A DNA stretch of 64,000 nt, taken from positions 36,416,417 through 36,480,416 of the forward strand of contig NC_030850.1 of the NCBI RefSeq assembly GCF_000208745.1, read 5' to 3'. The notes under the pieces were generated by a model. That model was not told the DNA's origin, did no database searches, and saw only the letters and a program-made list of their open reading frames with translations. Positions within the stretch are counted from its first letter, which is position 1. Each line of letters starts with the position of its first letter. Shown here in pieces: positions 12,035 through 26,599 of this stretch. The translations under genes and the position numbers were made by a program. The stretch comes from Theobroma cacao (lineage: Eukaryota; Streptophyta; Magnoliopsida; Malvales; Malvaceae).

Positions 12035-14379
12035 TCATAACACATCATCATAGTCAGATTCCTTTAGCTCAGAGAATGTGACTGTGACATTTGAAGAAGA
12101 TCTAGGAAACTTCATTATCTCCTGGATAGCCTCCATCTGAGTTTCTCGCTGGAGATCACTAGGCCAAATGATGCTCATTTTCTCCAAGACATGTCCATTC
12201 TTCAGAAGAAACCTGATCAGCTCAAGCTCATAGTCGCTATTGTCAACTTCGATTAGCTTAACCATCTTGAGATGATCTGTCAAACATGCAATAGCCTCGT
12301 CCGGTATCTCCCATTGATAATCGCAGTCATACTGTTAAACATGAAAGTGAAGGTTGTCACATTTGTAAATAAACACTAATAAAAAATGGAATCTAAGAAC
12401 AAAGTAGAAGCAAAAGAACAAAAAAGTTGAGGATCCAAATGGATAAGCAGATAGTGGAAAAGTGATAAGGGAAAATGTATATCCTCCAAGACCAATTAAT
12501 TGAACATTTAGCTCACCCTTATGGGCCAGAAGCCCGTTCAAGCATCAGTATGAACCGACGTCAAGACCGCCTGATTAGTTCAGCCAAAATTCATCCGAAC
12601 TTGGATGAAAGTTACATAAAGGCATATGGATGATGTGCTCATCCACAGTGCATAGCCATCTTTTTTAACTTCTTTTAACAATTAAGTATAACGTATAAGG
12701 TCAGCCATCTCTTTTATGATGTTCCGTGATCATTAGGGTGTCAACTGCCCATTTCAAAGGTTTTCTTACGATGTCAATACAGATTTGCTGAAAGGCTAGT
12801 CCAGCCTTCAGTTCAAAGATCAAATATTACCTCTTCTTCATCAATATATACTGAAAGAAGCTGTAGGTTGGGAGCACACTTCAACAAGTAGATTATTGAC
12901 CGTATATAGCATTTGTCGATGCCAGTGAACAATTTTAGGGACTTCAGATTATAAAATGTAGTGGAGAAGCACCTTGGTTCAGCAACTGCTGGGTAAAGAT
13001 GCTGTGGGGACATCAAGAAGAAAGAATTAGGAACAATAACTGCTTTAGCTATATAGAAATTTAAATTATCAAACAGTAATACATTATCAAAGCATAATGG
13101 TCCTATTGTAATTTCTTTGCAATTTTGCATAAGATGAACAAGCAGTAGTAAAAAAGCACTCTAAAGCTAGAAAGAGTTAATCATAAATTCTGCATCTGCT
13201 TGTTCTTCATTTCCTATTCATGCATGAATCTTACTTACACTCTTTGTTCTCCGCATTCCCTATCATGAAGATCACTTCGTGGCAAGCTAGAACCAGCTAT
13301 TTGCAGCGCCGGAAACAGATTAATTTTAAAACATACAGTTCTAATGGCATGGAAAAAAAAAGATCAATCCGTACCTCCAAAATGCACTTACCTAGTTTCA
13401 AAACCTCTGCATGACAAACCCCTCTAAGAATCTTCAACAGATAGTTAGCAAGCTCTTCGTGGAGTACGGCGTCCTCCCACCCCCAGGGCAAAATGGTGGC
13501 TGTTTGAAGCAAAGAAGGGATTTTGTCCCAAGAGAAGTTCTGCGCATATGGATCCTTCAAATGAAAATACCCAAGATTTGGACAAGCAATTTTGAACACA
13601 CACTTCCTTAAGCGTTCATCAAAAGAACCTCCACACATATGATTATCAATAAACAATTTCCTTAGATTCCTTAAAGAAATATCAAGAACCTTAAAATCAT
13701 GAAACAGGCACCCTTCCAACCTCAAATTTTCAAGCAGAGGACAGCTTGAAATAAAATTGTGAAACAAATTCTGATCCAACAACTGAGTTCTCACTAGTTG
13801 AAGGGACTTCAATCGGCTAAAACCCACATCGCTAGGAATCTTAAGAACACTTCGCTGCAAATCTAACTCTAATATCTCCAGCGAATCAGGAGCAAGAAGA
13901 TAGCGTGGCAAGGCAAAGGGTCCCCTTTTGTAAGATTTGACTTTTAAATGAAGTTCCTTAACATGTTTCTGGGCTAGAATTTTGATCCATCTGTATAATG
14001 AACGATCATCGTCATTATTCAAGCATGAGACACGAAAGCTTTGGATGTTGACAGATTTATCGTGGGCCATTAGAACCCAGTTGATAAAATCCTTGAATTT
14101 CTCATATACTCTGGTGGAAGAGAATTCTTGACGTAATGGGTTTAACCAACCGGCTTGGTAATCAAAGTTTAAGTGAGGCATCGAAGTCCACAAATACCTC
14201 CACTTTGTTGACACAGCGCTTGCCCTGATCACGTCTATGGTTTCCAGGAACGAGAAGATGTGATGAACTACGGGTTCTGGCAGATCATTCATCGATTTGT
14301 TGCCGTGATCTATAGGATCAACATCGTTGGATGGTATTGGAAGTTTTGGGCGTTTAGGGAGAGAGGCAATTGATTCCAT
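12035..14379 (-). CDS. F-box/LRR/FBD protein
   Basis: Proposed exons on the minus strand: 14379-13392, 12988-12831 and 12331-12035, joining in phase to about 480 aa. Residues 30-70 form the F-box (DLPEPVVHHIFSFLETIDVI, then STKWRYLWTSMPHLNF), which would bind SKP1 in an SCF ubiquitin ligase. Leucine-rich segments follow (for example SLEILELDLQRS and LKSLQLVRTQLLD). The last exon holds the FBD domain, beginning ACLTDHLKMVKLIEVDNSDY. Start: the first ATG in frame is at 14379. Exon 1 ends at a strong donor (CTAG/GTAAGT) and exon 2 at GAG/GTAATA. The start of exon 2 is the weak point: the acceptor at 12988 keeps the frame, while the better-looking one at 13001 does not, so a small exon may be missing. 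The target protein is unknown. It is convergent with the WRKY gene, 0.4 kb away. Confidence 0.85.
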
Positions 14380-16978
14380 ATGCAACTATTTGGGATTCCA
14401 GGGGCAAATCAATGCAGAGTAAAATTATAGTTCGAGTTTTGAGGATAAATAAAGGAAACATTTAGGTTTTCGCGCCAATCACAGAGTGTCTTTCTCTCTA
14501 ATTTCTGTGAATTTGGGTGCAATGAACAGAGCTTAACAGTTAAATCGAGTTATCAACCAAGCTTGTGTTCGGCTCTGTGTCGGCGAAAGAGCCTTCCCCC
14601 GTCAGAATGTTGTGTCTCATTTTCCTTAACCTTGAAGGTGGATGAAATTATAGACCCCATGTCTAGGGTCCAAATCCCATTATCTAATGGGCAGGCCTCA
14701 AATTGGTGGATAGTATCAAATTAATCAAATAAATTCGGTTAAAATAATTTTGATTAAGTTAATTTCTCCGTTAATTCAAAAGTGAGCGTGATTAAATGGA
14801 TCAGTTAGGTCGATTTTGATTTTGAATTTTTTTGATAAAATGAATTAATTGATTTTAGTGTTTGTTGCAACATTTTAATATACTTTTGCTTATGCTTGTC
14901 GGAACAGTTTAATGTTATTAAGTCAATAATATTATTAAGATTTCATAATTTAATTTTATTCACTTTATAATTAAAAAAAAATAAAATTAAGAGGGTTAGG
15001 TTTGAGTGTATGTAGACTCATATAGTCCAAAAATTTCAACTACTAGAATTACAAGTTGAATTAATCAATCAATTATAAGTTGAATTAATTGATCTAATTT
15101 GACTAATCGATTAATACCCGTTATACGGTGAAGACATTTGCAAGAATTTTCGATGATTATCATTCTTGGAAAACACTCCTTCAGACGCTAATGAAGTCTA
15201 TCGTAGTAATATATATTTCAAGATTTTCTAAACCTAAGATATGTAAGTTAATTATACTTGATTCCATTTCTTGTTTGTGCTTATTTACAAATTTGGCAAC
15301 CTTCACTTTCATGCTTAACGTTATGACTGCCATTGCCATCTTTATATGGAGAACAAGGGTTACACAAGATATTGATCAGTATATTTTAATCGAATCAACT
15401 GAATTTTGTACATTAATAGATCTAAGCTTGTTATATAATTCTAGGATTAGAACAAAGTATAACTGGTTATATGTGCAAACAGTAGATTCGGTTTATTCAT
15501 TTAAGACATTTTTATAATGAAATTAATCAAACCTTATTTAAAGGTTAATCAAATCAATTTAAAAAAATGCAAATATAATCAATTTAAAATAATGCAAGTA
15601 TAAAAAATACTGAGAGAAGAATAAAAACAAGAACATATGTATTTTTATTTTATCCATGTTTTATTAGGTATTCTAACATAAGGATAATCCCTTTTTTATA
15701 AATTCCATGAATAGAATTTATATTACACATGATATTTTTCAAAAAAAAATTTGATAACTTTACTATATATATATATATATATATTGAGTGGGAGAGATTT
15801 TGTGATGACCAATTAGAATTTTGTTATCATTGCTCAAATGTTTATATACCTATGACAAGCAAACATAGTGAGATTAAAGCTATATTTGATAATCGAAAAA
15901 TAATTAGGGAAAATTTGTTGTATAAAATATTTTATAGAAAAATTTAATGTTTTTTATTGTTTAGATAAATTATCAAAAATATTTTTTATTATTTGTATCA
16001 TCTTGTCAAGCATCACTTTGGAGTTATTTTGAGTTAAAATAATATATAAGAGTTGATTACAAAACAAATGAATGGAAATGAAAATGTTGAAAATTAAATT
16101 CTAATTTTCAAAACAATTTCCATCTCATCGTTTTTTATCATACATTGTAAAAATATAAATATTCATCGATTATATACAACATTCAAAACTTATATTTATA
16201 AATGTGTATTCATCAAACGATATCATTAAAATATTTTTTGTTACAATTATTAGTAAATTTTATTAAATTTATGAGTAAAAATATTAATTACATTAATGAC
16301 TTAATTAAAAATATTTTTATAATTTTAATAATATTGAATAATTTAAATATTATTTTACTTTTAATTTTTTTACAATTAAAATAATTTTTTTTAATTTTTT
16401 AAAATTTTAAATTAAATATTAATATTCATAAAATTTATACTATTAGGCTTCAGAAAATGTCTTACTTCTCAAATGCCTAAGACATTTTTATGTGATAAAT
16501 ATGTATTTTTTTATTGACCCATAAAATATTTTACAATTAAAATAAATTTTTTATTTTTTAAACAAATATAATTCTTAAAAATATTTTTTAAAAATTATTT
16601 TACTGTAAAACGACTAGACCTTAAGAAAAATATGATCAAATTTATTACATCAGTAATTTAGTATTATTTTTAGTCCTTGTACGGCAAGACATTGTGTGAC
16701 AACAAGGCTGGTACAAATTCCTTTTGAAGTTTAAAAAAATTTCATTATTAAATATTCATTAATTTTTAAAAATTATAATTATTAAAAAATATGAAAATTA
16801 ATTAAAATTTGAAAAATATATTTTTAAAATTTTTTAATAAAGCAATTTTTAAATAGTTATTTATTAAAATTTATTCAATTAAATATTTAAAATAATTTGA
16901 CTGAAGAAAAAGTTAAACTAACACGGTGTTTATGTAGGCTATAGATTTCTCGCCTCCGTCTCTGCAGAGTGCTCAACA
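14380..16978. other. AT-rich intergenic region
   Basis: No gene recognised. About 14400-14640 is less AT-rich and probably holds the promoter and 5' untranslated region of the minus-strand F-box gene. The remainder is long A/T tracts with a (TA) microsatellite at 15763-15784. An open frame at 15128-15517 has biased composition and no family features. Confidence 0.6.
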
Positions 16979-19900
16979 ATGGCTTCCAAGTTTCTCCAGT
17001 TCTACGGTAAATTTGGTTTTCAAATTCGTCCAGAGATCGTATATTTCGTATCTTTTCAGTTTGTTTATGCCGATTTTGACAGGCTACGACTTGCTTCTGG
17101 GATCAATCGCCGCGTTTTACGTGCTAATGGTGCCGTACACAAAAGTTGAAGAAAGCTTCAATATTCAGGTAATTCAATTTTTCCTAAACAATTTCAGCTT
17201 TAATTTTCGTTCTTTTTTTCAGTTTCCAATTTAATTTTCATTTTTTTCGGTGAACTCTCTCTTTTTCCTTTATTTAAGGCAATGCACGATATTCTTTATC
17301 ACCGGCATCACTTAGATAATGTAAGTTTACTCGTCCATGCCTTTTCTTTTTTCGTAATTTTTCATTTTCGAACTATGTTTTTGCTGTAATTTTGTTTATT
17401 TTAGACATAATTTTATGTTTGGATGGTGAATTTGATTTATCAGTATGATCATTTGGAGTTTCCTGGTGTTGTGCCTCGCACTTTTATCGGTAAACTTTGT
17501 TGCTTCTAGGAATTAGTAAATTTTGAGAATGTCTATTTTTGTCACAACTGATCAAATTTCACATCACTGTGTGATGCTTTTCTTTGCAGGGGCATTGCTT
17601 GTATCAATTTTGGCATCTCCGATGGTATTGGCAATGCAACTGCTGCACTTGCCAAAGATTTATAGTCTCATAATTGGTTAGTTCTCTGGATACTCATAGC
17701 ATGTAGATTTTGGTTTGTTGTTTGTTTCTAGCTTGAATTTCATTTATAATTCTTTTAAGGCATGCCATGTGGACGATATGGATCAGCCGGTGGAAAAAAA
17801 AAGAGAGTACATTACTGTCTCCGATTCAATCATCTAGCTATTTGGTTTGCCTAATAGAAAATTTTGTAGCAATTCTTGTAAAATGTTCTATTGCTAAAAT
17901 TTCTTGTGGAAGTTTATGATACTGCCACCATGGATTGCTTTTCTTTTCTTTCCTCTGTTATAAATGCAACTGTTCGCTTTCTGTGTTGACATGTATATTG
18001 CCTAGAATTATTGAATTTATTTTAATTGTTGTTTTTTAGTACGTCTGGCATTGGGTTGCATCATACTATATACATTACGGTTTTTGCGTACTCAGGTATT
18101 TAGTTTTTTTTCTTTAAGAATTGCTGTTTATTTATTTCACTTTTTATAGTTTTTCTTGCTTCTGCTTGTGCTACTTTTAGGTTTAACTTTCTTGAAATGT
18201 TCAGTTTAAAGTTTTAATCATTGAGGTTTATTTATTGTCTGAGCAGGTCAGAAACAAGTTTGGACATCAAGTTGAAGCATTCTTTGTAATATTAACTGCA
18301 ATTCAGTTTCACTTGCTGTTCTATTGCACTCGTGCACTTCCAAATATACTAGCAATGGGTGTAGGTGATTGCTTCTTGCGGTCTAACTTTCTATATCCTC
18401 ACTTCAGTTATTACCGTGAATGCACTTTCTTTTCACCTTTCGGTTTTACTTAACCTCCTAGGTAGTTTGGTAAACTAGGTGATAATTGGAAGGAACCATG
18501 CTATATGTTTAAGAAGGATGGACTAATTCACAACCATAAGCCAGGGTGTTTTCTGCCTGGGCATGTAATCTTCGTCAAGAGATCAAAAGTTCATATACAT
18601 GCATGTGTTACTATTCATTGTAGATTTATGACTAAAGTTCTAGATTTTATCAACTTTGGTATGTAGTGTGCTGCTAAAGCTGTTGAAATTGGGCCAGAAG
18701 AGTCACTTATGCAAATTGCTGTTATAATCCTTTATCTCTGTAAAGGTAGACAGTGATGATGCAAATTGAAAGTACTTATTATGTTAGAAAAGAAGTAAGA
18801 GGTTTACACAAGTTACTAGATTTACTATTTATCTGTTGAGATTATGAGCTTGCTCTTTGTTGTGAAAAGAATTTTTACTTCGTAGAAGGCTAAGACAGAC
18901 TGATTGTCCTCAAAATGTACCTAAGAATGAATTCCACTTCCTGAGCTGGGTGACCATGACCTATGGTAGTTTTATTGTACTTGGTAATGTGGATTGAAAA
19001 GACTGAGTTTGTTCTGTAGAACTCTGGTTGTAATTTAGAATATTCTGCTCTTTAGGGACTGATAGTGACTAATATTTAAAATGACACTAGGCAAGAAAGA
19101 ATAAAGAAACAAAACAAGATAGGTGAGAAAGCATGAGATAGGAAAAAATGATAATTTGAAAGTTGGTAGTATTCTTATCTCCTCTCTTTTCTGCGTGATA
19201 ATTTCTTAGATAGGACTGGCAGTGATTCTTATATGATTTGTGTCTTTTTTCCTACTTTTTTGATCAAATAGAATTACCTTTTCCTTATGATGAAGGTTGT
19301 TTTGTTTTTTCACTGAAAAAACTCTGGTTTTATTTTTTATTTTTGTGAAGAAGTCAATAAAACTTCAGCTAATTTTGTTTTTTTCCTTTTATGCAGTAAA
19401 TTTGGCATATGGGCATTGGCTAAAAGGCAGTTTTTATACTGCCTTAAACTATCTGGTATGTGTCCTTACTGCTAAAATTCAGATGATCATGAGAAGCCAA
19501 CAACCTAGTTTATACATACTTAAAGTTAGTCGTGCTAATTCTGTTTCTAGTCCAATTAGGTAGAATGGCTGCTGTATTCTGCGTGTTTTTGCTTATTTCA
19601 ATATGTATTTTCAGTGTTGTTCATGGTTGGCGACCATGCTATTCTCCAGTTGTATTACATTCAGTTTTGTACATCAGTTCCATTGTTTTCCATAGTGTTT
19701 TTTTCTTTCTAATAAACTTCTGCATTTTCTGTCTTGTCAAAAGATTTCTATGGGGTCACTGTTTTTGTGTTGATTTCCCATTTTTTTGTTCTGTCAATAG
19801 GCATGGGGTTGTGCAAGGGAAAGAAACTAAAGGGTGATGATGAGAATTAAATATACTTTCAAATGTCTTATTGTGATTTATTATGGTAACCTGATTATCG

Positions 19901-22900
19901 ACATACCTTGCATATGCCACTATTGACTTTCTTTTAACCTTTTGTTAGCGAATAAGACTTCAATAGACAATTTGATTAATGAGAATTTAATACGTTGGAC
20001 AAAATGCTTAACCTCACATTGCCTGTTGATTTCTTAGATCATGATCGTGTCAGCAGTTGCTGAACTAACTGTATTTTTGCATATAAGTTTTATGAACCAA
20101 TTTAAACAATATCTACAAGCATTTATTTCATGATCTCTGATACAATTTTCTTGCAGTTACTTGTTCCTTGCAGTTTTGGCTACTTTATCTTGTAAATATG
20201 TAGACTTGCATTCTGATTTTGGCTTGTTGAATCATCTTACATTTCTCTGCATTCTTCATGAACAGGTTTTTGCTACAATCACCTTTAGATGTGATATTGT
20301 CTTACTCCTTTGTCCTCTTGGCCTGGAGCTTTTGTTGGTAGGTTGTCATTTTCTTTAACATTTTTTTTTCCCCACTTTTTCCTTTTCTCTTGTGAAGAGT
20401 GACTCACCTTAAGTTAGTTCAAAAAGAGTGTAGTATCTCTTTTCTTGTTTTATCAAGCACTGTCACTGCTGGATGCATAGGCAGATCTAGCAATGACTTT
20501 TGATCTGTTGCCCTCTATGATGAATCAATTAGTTATGTTCTCTGATACATATTTTATCTTTGTAGCATTTTAATTACATTTTTGGATCTGTTAGCAGTTC
20601 AGTTTGATTAAATTGCACTTGAGTATAAGATTTCAATTTATCAATGACAGACCAAATCAATTGCATTTTGGAAAGCATTAAAGTGCTGCATCATGATCTC
20701 TCTTTTGTGCATAGGTTAGTTAATTGTCTCTTATAAATGTTAAAAACTTTTGGTGATAATGATTCATCTGTTATTATCAACTTATGAAGTTCTCCTCATC
20801 ACAGGTCTCACCATATTGGTTGATTCAATTATGTGGAAGAGATTTCTTTGGCCTGAATTTGAAGTTTTTTGGTTCAACTCTGTTCTTAATCGAAGTTCTG
20901 AATGGGGTGTATCCTCCTTTAAGGATTTTCCTATGCCCAATCCAATTTCTTTTGTAATTTGAAATGGCCCAATTGCATATTTTTGGTTGATGTGGTTAAC
21001 CAGCTAGCTTTGTTTATACTTTTTTCCTATTACAAATTTTAATTTATGATATGGTTGAACAGGTCAGCTAAGTTTGTTTTGTTATTGCTATGCACACGTG
21101 TAGGTATCTCCTTATGCATCTTCTTCATTTGTGTCTGCAAGAATTACAGAAATCCCAGGAGTTGGAGGCCCTAACTTTTCATGTGGTTGAGCCGAGAATC
21201 CTTGTTCTAAAATGAACCCTATAAAAATGGCATTCCATAGTCCTTTGAGGGGCAGACCACCATGCACTATTAATGGAATATGTGGCCGTCATATGTGTTT
21301 GTACATATTTAAAATCGCATTGAGTGAAAATAATCCATTATATGCTATTTATTGCAGAAAGCTCCAAGTGAAACCTTATGGGGTCCCTCAGATGAAGACT
21401 TGACTCAGCAAAACCTAATAATACATCTGATGGCAAAAGATCTCTCTGAAGTTTCCTATGCATTCTTTCAAATAATCATCATTTCTCTTGTTACTGGCTA
21501 AGGCTGGAAACTTCCTGCATGTGTAGCCACCTTCTTTATTGGATTTGCATAAATTGATTGTTTAGCTCTATTTTGTTCTGCTTTACCTCCTTTTGATTAT
21601 ATGTTTAACTTTTTGTTTATTAGGAAATATATGTTTAAGGATTATATCTTATAATGTGTGCTTACGTGTGTTTCTTTGGTACCTGACTCTTTTTTTGATC
21701 TCTATTCCTTAACGATATTCTTTATTTAGACACATTCCATCCACTGGTATTTTACTTCTGCACTGCCTCGGTTGTTGCTCACCGCGTATCCACTTTTTAT
21801 GGTGAGTCATGAACTAGCAAGATAAAAGTTATCCTATATTATTTTTCTAGACTACTGCACTTTATTTACTTATTTTATATTTTGCAGCTTGGAGTCCTAC
21901 TTGACAGAAGGCTTCTTACTCTGGTTCTGCCAGTTTTCTCCTTTGTTGTACTTTACTCTAAGCTTCCACACAAGGTATTACAAAGAAAATACATACATCA
22001 TTGACTTGCTTCCTATTTGAGAAAATCGACATACATACAAAGTTACTAACACAGTTGCATAATCATATTTTTCAATGATGTAGGAGCTCCGTTTCATTAT
22101 AAGTTCAGTTCCAATCTTCAACTTATCTGCCGCAGTTGCAGCTAGCAGAATGTATGTTGTTTCCTTTTTATTTCTTTTCTTCTTTTCTGAAGCTTGAACT
22201 ATTGGAAATTTATGAGGTAGTTTGTAATAGTGATAAAATGTTATTGTTTACATATTTATATGGCCAACTTCTGAGGAATAACAAAGTTGAAGCACATGAG
22301 TGAAAAATTGTAGTCTTTACGTTGGGATATAAAGATCTAATATTCTTGCGAGGTATTATAGGAGTGTACAAGCCTGAAATGTTTTAGTTTTAACACCACC
22401 AGATTTCTAGCTGTATTTGTGTCACTTCTTGTGTTTTTGTATAAATTGCTGTCACCTCGCTCATTGTTCTCAATCAGAAGATATGACACAGTGGATCCTG
22501 AACTTGGATTTGAACATGTAACACCCGTAATTATTAAATTCATCACATTGTTCCCTTTTTACTTTATCTGATAATTTGTATAAAAGAAATTGGATATCTG
22601 TTTCAAAAGAAACTTGATCTGGACACCTGGGACTGAGGGTCGGTGGGCATTGCAGTGTATCTACAAGTTTGAGGTTTTAACTCATTATGATTCTTGAACT
22701 ATGGGGAACTTATGTGTAACTTGTCCTTTAAGTTTATGCATCAAAGGCATGTTGCTTTTTATCCATGAGAACACCATGTAATTGCTTGTGTCTTCTTGTT
22801 TTCAGTTGTTATATTTGCTACCAATATAATTTTGTTTGCCTTCTTGTTACAGCTACAATAACAGGAAGAAGAGCTTCTGGAAATTTCTCAATTTAATCAT

Positions 22901-25081
22901 GCTGGGATTGCTTTTAATCAGGTTGGATGATTAGTTTCTGCTTTAGTTTGAAATAGAAGCTTATTTGTTTGTGAACCATATCACTACAACTATTTGTATA
23001 CAATTGTAAAGTCTTGTCCATCCATAAATGTGGGGTTCTTCTGGGCTCCATTAAGTCCCATGTGGAACCCCACATTATGAATGGTTGAGATATGAATCTT
23101 AGTACCTTGTATCTACTCATTTTATATTCTTTAGTCTAGGGTGCACAATCATAACTTTCATGGCGTCCTATGAGAATTATCCCAGTGGTTATGCATTAAA
23201 AGAGTTGCGTCAGATTGGTGAGTCCTCTCTCCCCGTCTCTCTCTCATAGACAAGCACACATGCACATAACTGCTCTCATATATTTTTCTTATTTACCACT
23301 TGTGTACTTTTGATGCACCCTTTCTGATGTTTCTTTACTGAATATAGTATAGATTTTGACTATCTAGCATGTGCAATTAAACATAGCAGTATCTCTGTGC
23401 ATGCATGAGAGTCCTTTTATGGGTTTAGGGGAGGAGGTTGGAAGCTTGTTTGTGTGTGTATGTGCATCTATTTTAGTAAGTTCGTTCATACCAGCAGACT
23501 ATAAAGTTACATATCCTTCTCTTTTTTATGACAGCGCAAAACTTTCCCCCCCTATTTTTTCACTTTCATTGAATTCAGCTAAACTGTAGTTGTTCATAAG
23601 CATATTTTATGGTCCTCTTTAATTTGTTTCTTACAATGTTTGTTCTATGTGACTTACTAATGTTTTGTGCCATTGAATGGATGATTTCAACAGGCCGTCT
23701 TGCTAACAATACCAATGAACTTTGGGTTCACATCGATCCATTCTCAGCCATGAATGGAATATCCCTTTTTTGTGAAGATAAGTTCCCATGGAGGTATAAT
23801 TGATTCCTTTTCTTAGCATGATGATAATTTGTTTTCTTTACATGTGTTACACCATTTTATATGGTACATGCAGAAACAGAAAAATGAAATTAGGTTATGT
23901 AAATAATTTCAAAATAGAATGTCATTGCTATGGTTGTGGGCATTGCTGCAACATGATGGACCTAGCATCAAAATATTATCTGGATAGAGCGCAATGGTGT
24001 AATATGTTGTGTGAGAAACAGACTTATGTTGTTCTGTCTGTTGAGGTAAGAATATGGTTGCCTTGTGATGTTAGCCTTTTGTGGAGCTCAATAGTCCATG
24101 GTTAAAGCTATAAGCTTATAACAGCAGCTATGTACTACCTAAACTTGAAATGCTAGCCTGTGAGGAGGAATTGATTGATGCATGATCTTTTATTTAACTA
24201 GTGTCAAACCATTTTGCCCCAACTCAAGGGAACAAGTTTAGAAATTTTTTTAATGGATATTGGCGACAATGCACAAGCAAGTTGTACCAAGGTAGTAACC
24301 TAGTGTTTTAGCTTTTATTCACTCATTGTCCACCTCGAAACAGCAGCAACTTTGTATATCCTTTGATTCTTGGATTGATAATTTGATATGATAGGTTCGT
24401 TGTTAAGCTTTAGCATGAGAAGCATACGTTTATGATAATTTTGTTTTAATAATGCATTTTTTCTGAGAGCACACCATTATTCATGTTATTGTTATGCACT
24501 TGTAATTCTTTCTATAGTTGGAAGGTTTTTATATCTTTAATAATGATATTAAATAATAATGCAGATACTCTAAAGAAGAAGGGATTAAACTTGAGGAATT
24601 TGGCCAGAGAAATTTCACCTATCTTATAAAGTGAGTTTCATTTCATTTTGGTGGTTTGTTTTTGATAAGTAGCCTTCAGTCAAAATATGTCAGAGCTGGA
24701 GAAATAAACATTTTATCAACATGTCTATGAAGGAAATATGCCCAGCTCTTGTACCTAGAAAGTTGATCATTGAGAATTCGTGGCCTTGGTAATGGCACTC
24801 ATACTTAATTCTTCTTCTCTCTTCAACAGTGAGCATTCAGCTGTTGATGGGTACAAGTGTTTATTTAAAGTGAATGGCTTCTCGAGAGTTCGTATCCAAC
24901 CAGGGTTTCCACCCATCTTTGTGGTAGGGAATCAAACCATAAGCAGTGTGGCCTGACAGGATTATGACTAAAAGTTCTAATTCCAAATCTACTTTTACAG
25001 GATAAAGAGCCCAGAGTGTATATTCACGGAAATATAAGAAATGAGGAGCTTATGTTCAAGCATTGGCCAGGATGCTCTTAA
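16979..25081 (+). CDS. ALG12: Dol-P-Man:Man7GlcNAc2-PP-dolichol alpha-1,6-mannosyltransferase (ALG12/EBS4)
   Basis: Twenty exons, all GT-AG and phase-consistent: 16979-17006, 17083-17168, 17279-17320, 17444-17489, 17590-17676, 18040-18095, 18247-18364, 19397-19455, 20266-20337, 20651-20714, 20805-20908, 21730-21801, 21888-21974, 22084-22151, 22853-22921, 23135-23217, 23694-23793, 24565-24630, 24830-24923, 25001-25081; 493 aa, the usual length. GT22 hallmarks: [20 protein letters not shown] in the first lumenal loop (about residues 28-47), then [49 protein letters not shown] and [13 protein letters not shown], between many hydrophobic segments. The enzyme sits in the ER membrane and adds the eighth mannose to the lipid-linked glycan used for N-glycosylation; in Arabidopsis its loss (ebs4) weakens ER quality control of a mutant brassinosteroid receptor. 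No disabling change seen. Single copy here. Confidence 0.96.
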
Positions 25082-26599
25082 ACTCAGTGAATTTATACTT
25101 GTAAGTTGCTCTAAAGATTTAGCCATCGAATGCCAGTTAAATCTTTATGCTCCCAAATCTCTGTTCATTTTCTGACAGATGGGCAATAGAACGAACAAAC
25201 TGTATGAAGCTTTCAGCACCCAATACTTATACCCAACTGTAATCTTAGAAACAAGTTAACCGTTCCCAGTTTGAGTAGAGAGGGGTCTAAGTAGGCGTAA
25301 GATTGATTATCGGTAGCAGAAGGTACGTTGCTCGCTCAGTACAACGTGTATTAAACTTGTTTCTATTCATATTCAGGATCATTTCATGCTTAGTACTCAG
25401 TTTTTCTCTTCTTTCACCTATATGTATTGCTTCTTGACTTTTCAAAAAAATAAAAAAATGTATTCCTTCTCGAGTTGTTATAGACTCAACAGTGTTATCT
25501 TCGGGGGCATAATCCAACTAAGCCAGGAAAGGGTGGATGATTTCGACTTTGGACTTTGACCATGTTTTGAAGGATTTTTTTGTTCATGAATGAAACATCT
25601 ATTAAGCCTCGAAATGTAAGAAGTTACAAGACTGATGCTTTAGATGCTTCCTTTTTGGCATTGGGCATTTTATTATTTCTTAAAGCTCTTCTTAAGGTGT
25701 TATTTCGACAATGTTTAGGTGCAAGGCAAAGGGAAACCTAACGTTCAAAAAAATAATAATAAAATTTTGTCGAATTATATTTTTGCTTTTATTATGACAA
25801 TACTTTTTATAACTTTAAATCAAGTTTTTATATTTTTATTTTATATCAAATAAATTTTTATAATAAATAATTGATTAATTGTCATTTGTTAAATATTATT
25901 TATCATTTTATATTTATGTGAAAAAAAATGTCATATAATCACATTAATGTGACCTAAAATAATAAATAATTAATTTTATTTAATTTAAAATAAAAATATA
26001 AAAAATTATTAAATATAATAAAAAAATAATAGTTTAATAAATCAGAAATTTTTTTAAATATTTTACCTTGTTATTATCAAATCACGAGAGTGCATCAATT
26101 ATTGATGAAGAAAGTATAAAAATGTTTGCAAATAATAATAATTAATTTATAATTACTATTTGTGTATAAATTTTATTATTAATTTTTAAAATTCTATGAA
26201 TTATTGATGATGTAAAATATTTGTAAAAAAAGAGTATATCCTTGAACCCAAAAAAGTAATAACCAAGCGTATCGTTCTCTTACTTGCTACAAGAAAAAAT
26301 AATAATAAAATTGATGAATTTTTAACAGAAAAAGAATACCAAAATTGAAGAGATTGAACAAAAATTGGATGATGTTTAACTAAATAAACAACCTCTTACC
26401 GTAGAATAGAAGGAAAGGCAGCAAAAGTGCAAAACAATCCCCTGTTATCAGAACGACAGAAAGATAAGACATAAAGGTAATTTCCATCGGGACTTTATCT
26501 TCAAAAACACCAAAAAAACGAGAAGCTCTGCAACCAAAAACGGCCACTTCGCTCCCTTCTACTTTGGCTGCAAATCTCTTAAACCCTAGCCAAACCAAT
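25082..26599. other. ALG12 3' flank, AT-rich spacer and PPR 5' region
   Basis: 25082 to about 25740 probably contains the ALG12 3' untranslated region. 25740-26260 is very AT-rich with no coding signal. 26260-26599 is less AT-rich and should contain the PPR promoter and leader. Confidence 0.55.

Noticed and set aside
15128..15517. 129-codon open frame on the + strand
   Set aside because: AT-driven composition, no domain, no promoter or intron signals, and no paralog in the window.
21357..21403. Possible extra ALG12 exon
   Set aside because: Reading straight from the exon ending at 20908 to the one starting at 21730 gives the conserved family sequence around [11 protein letters not shown], so no exon is needed.
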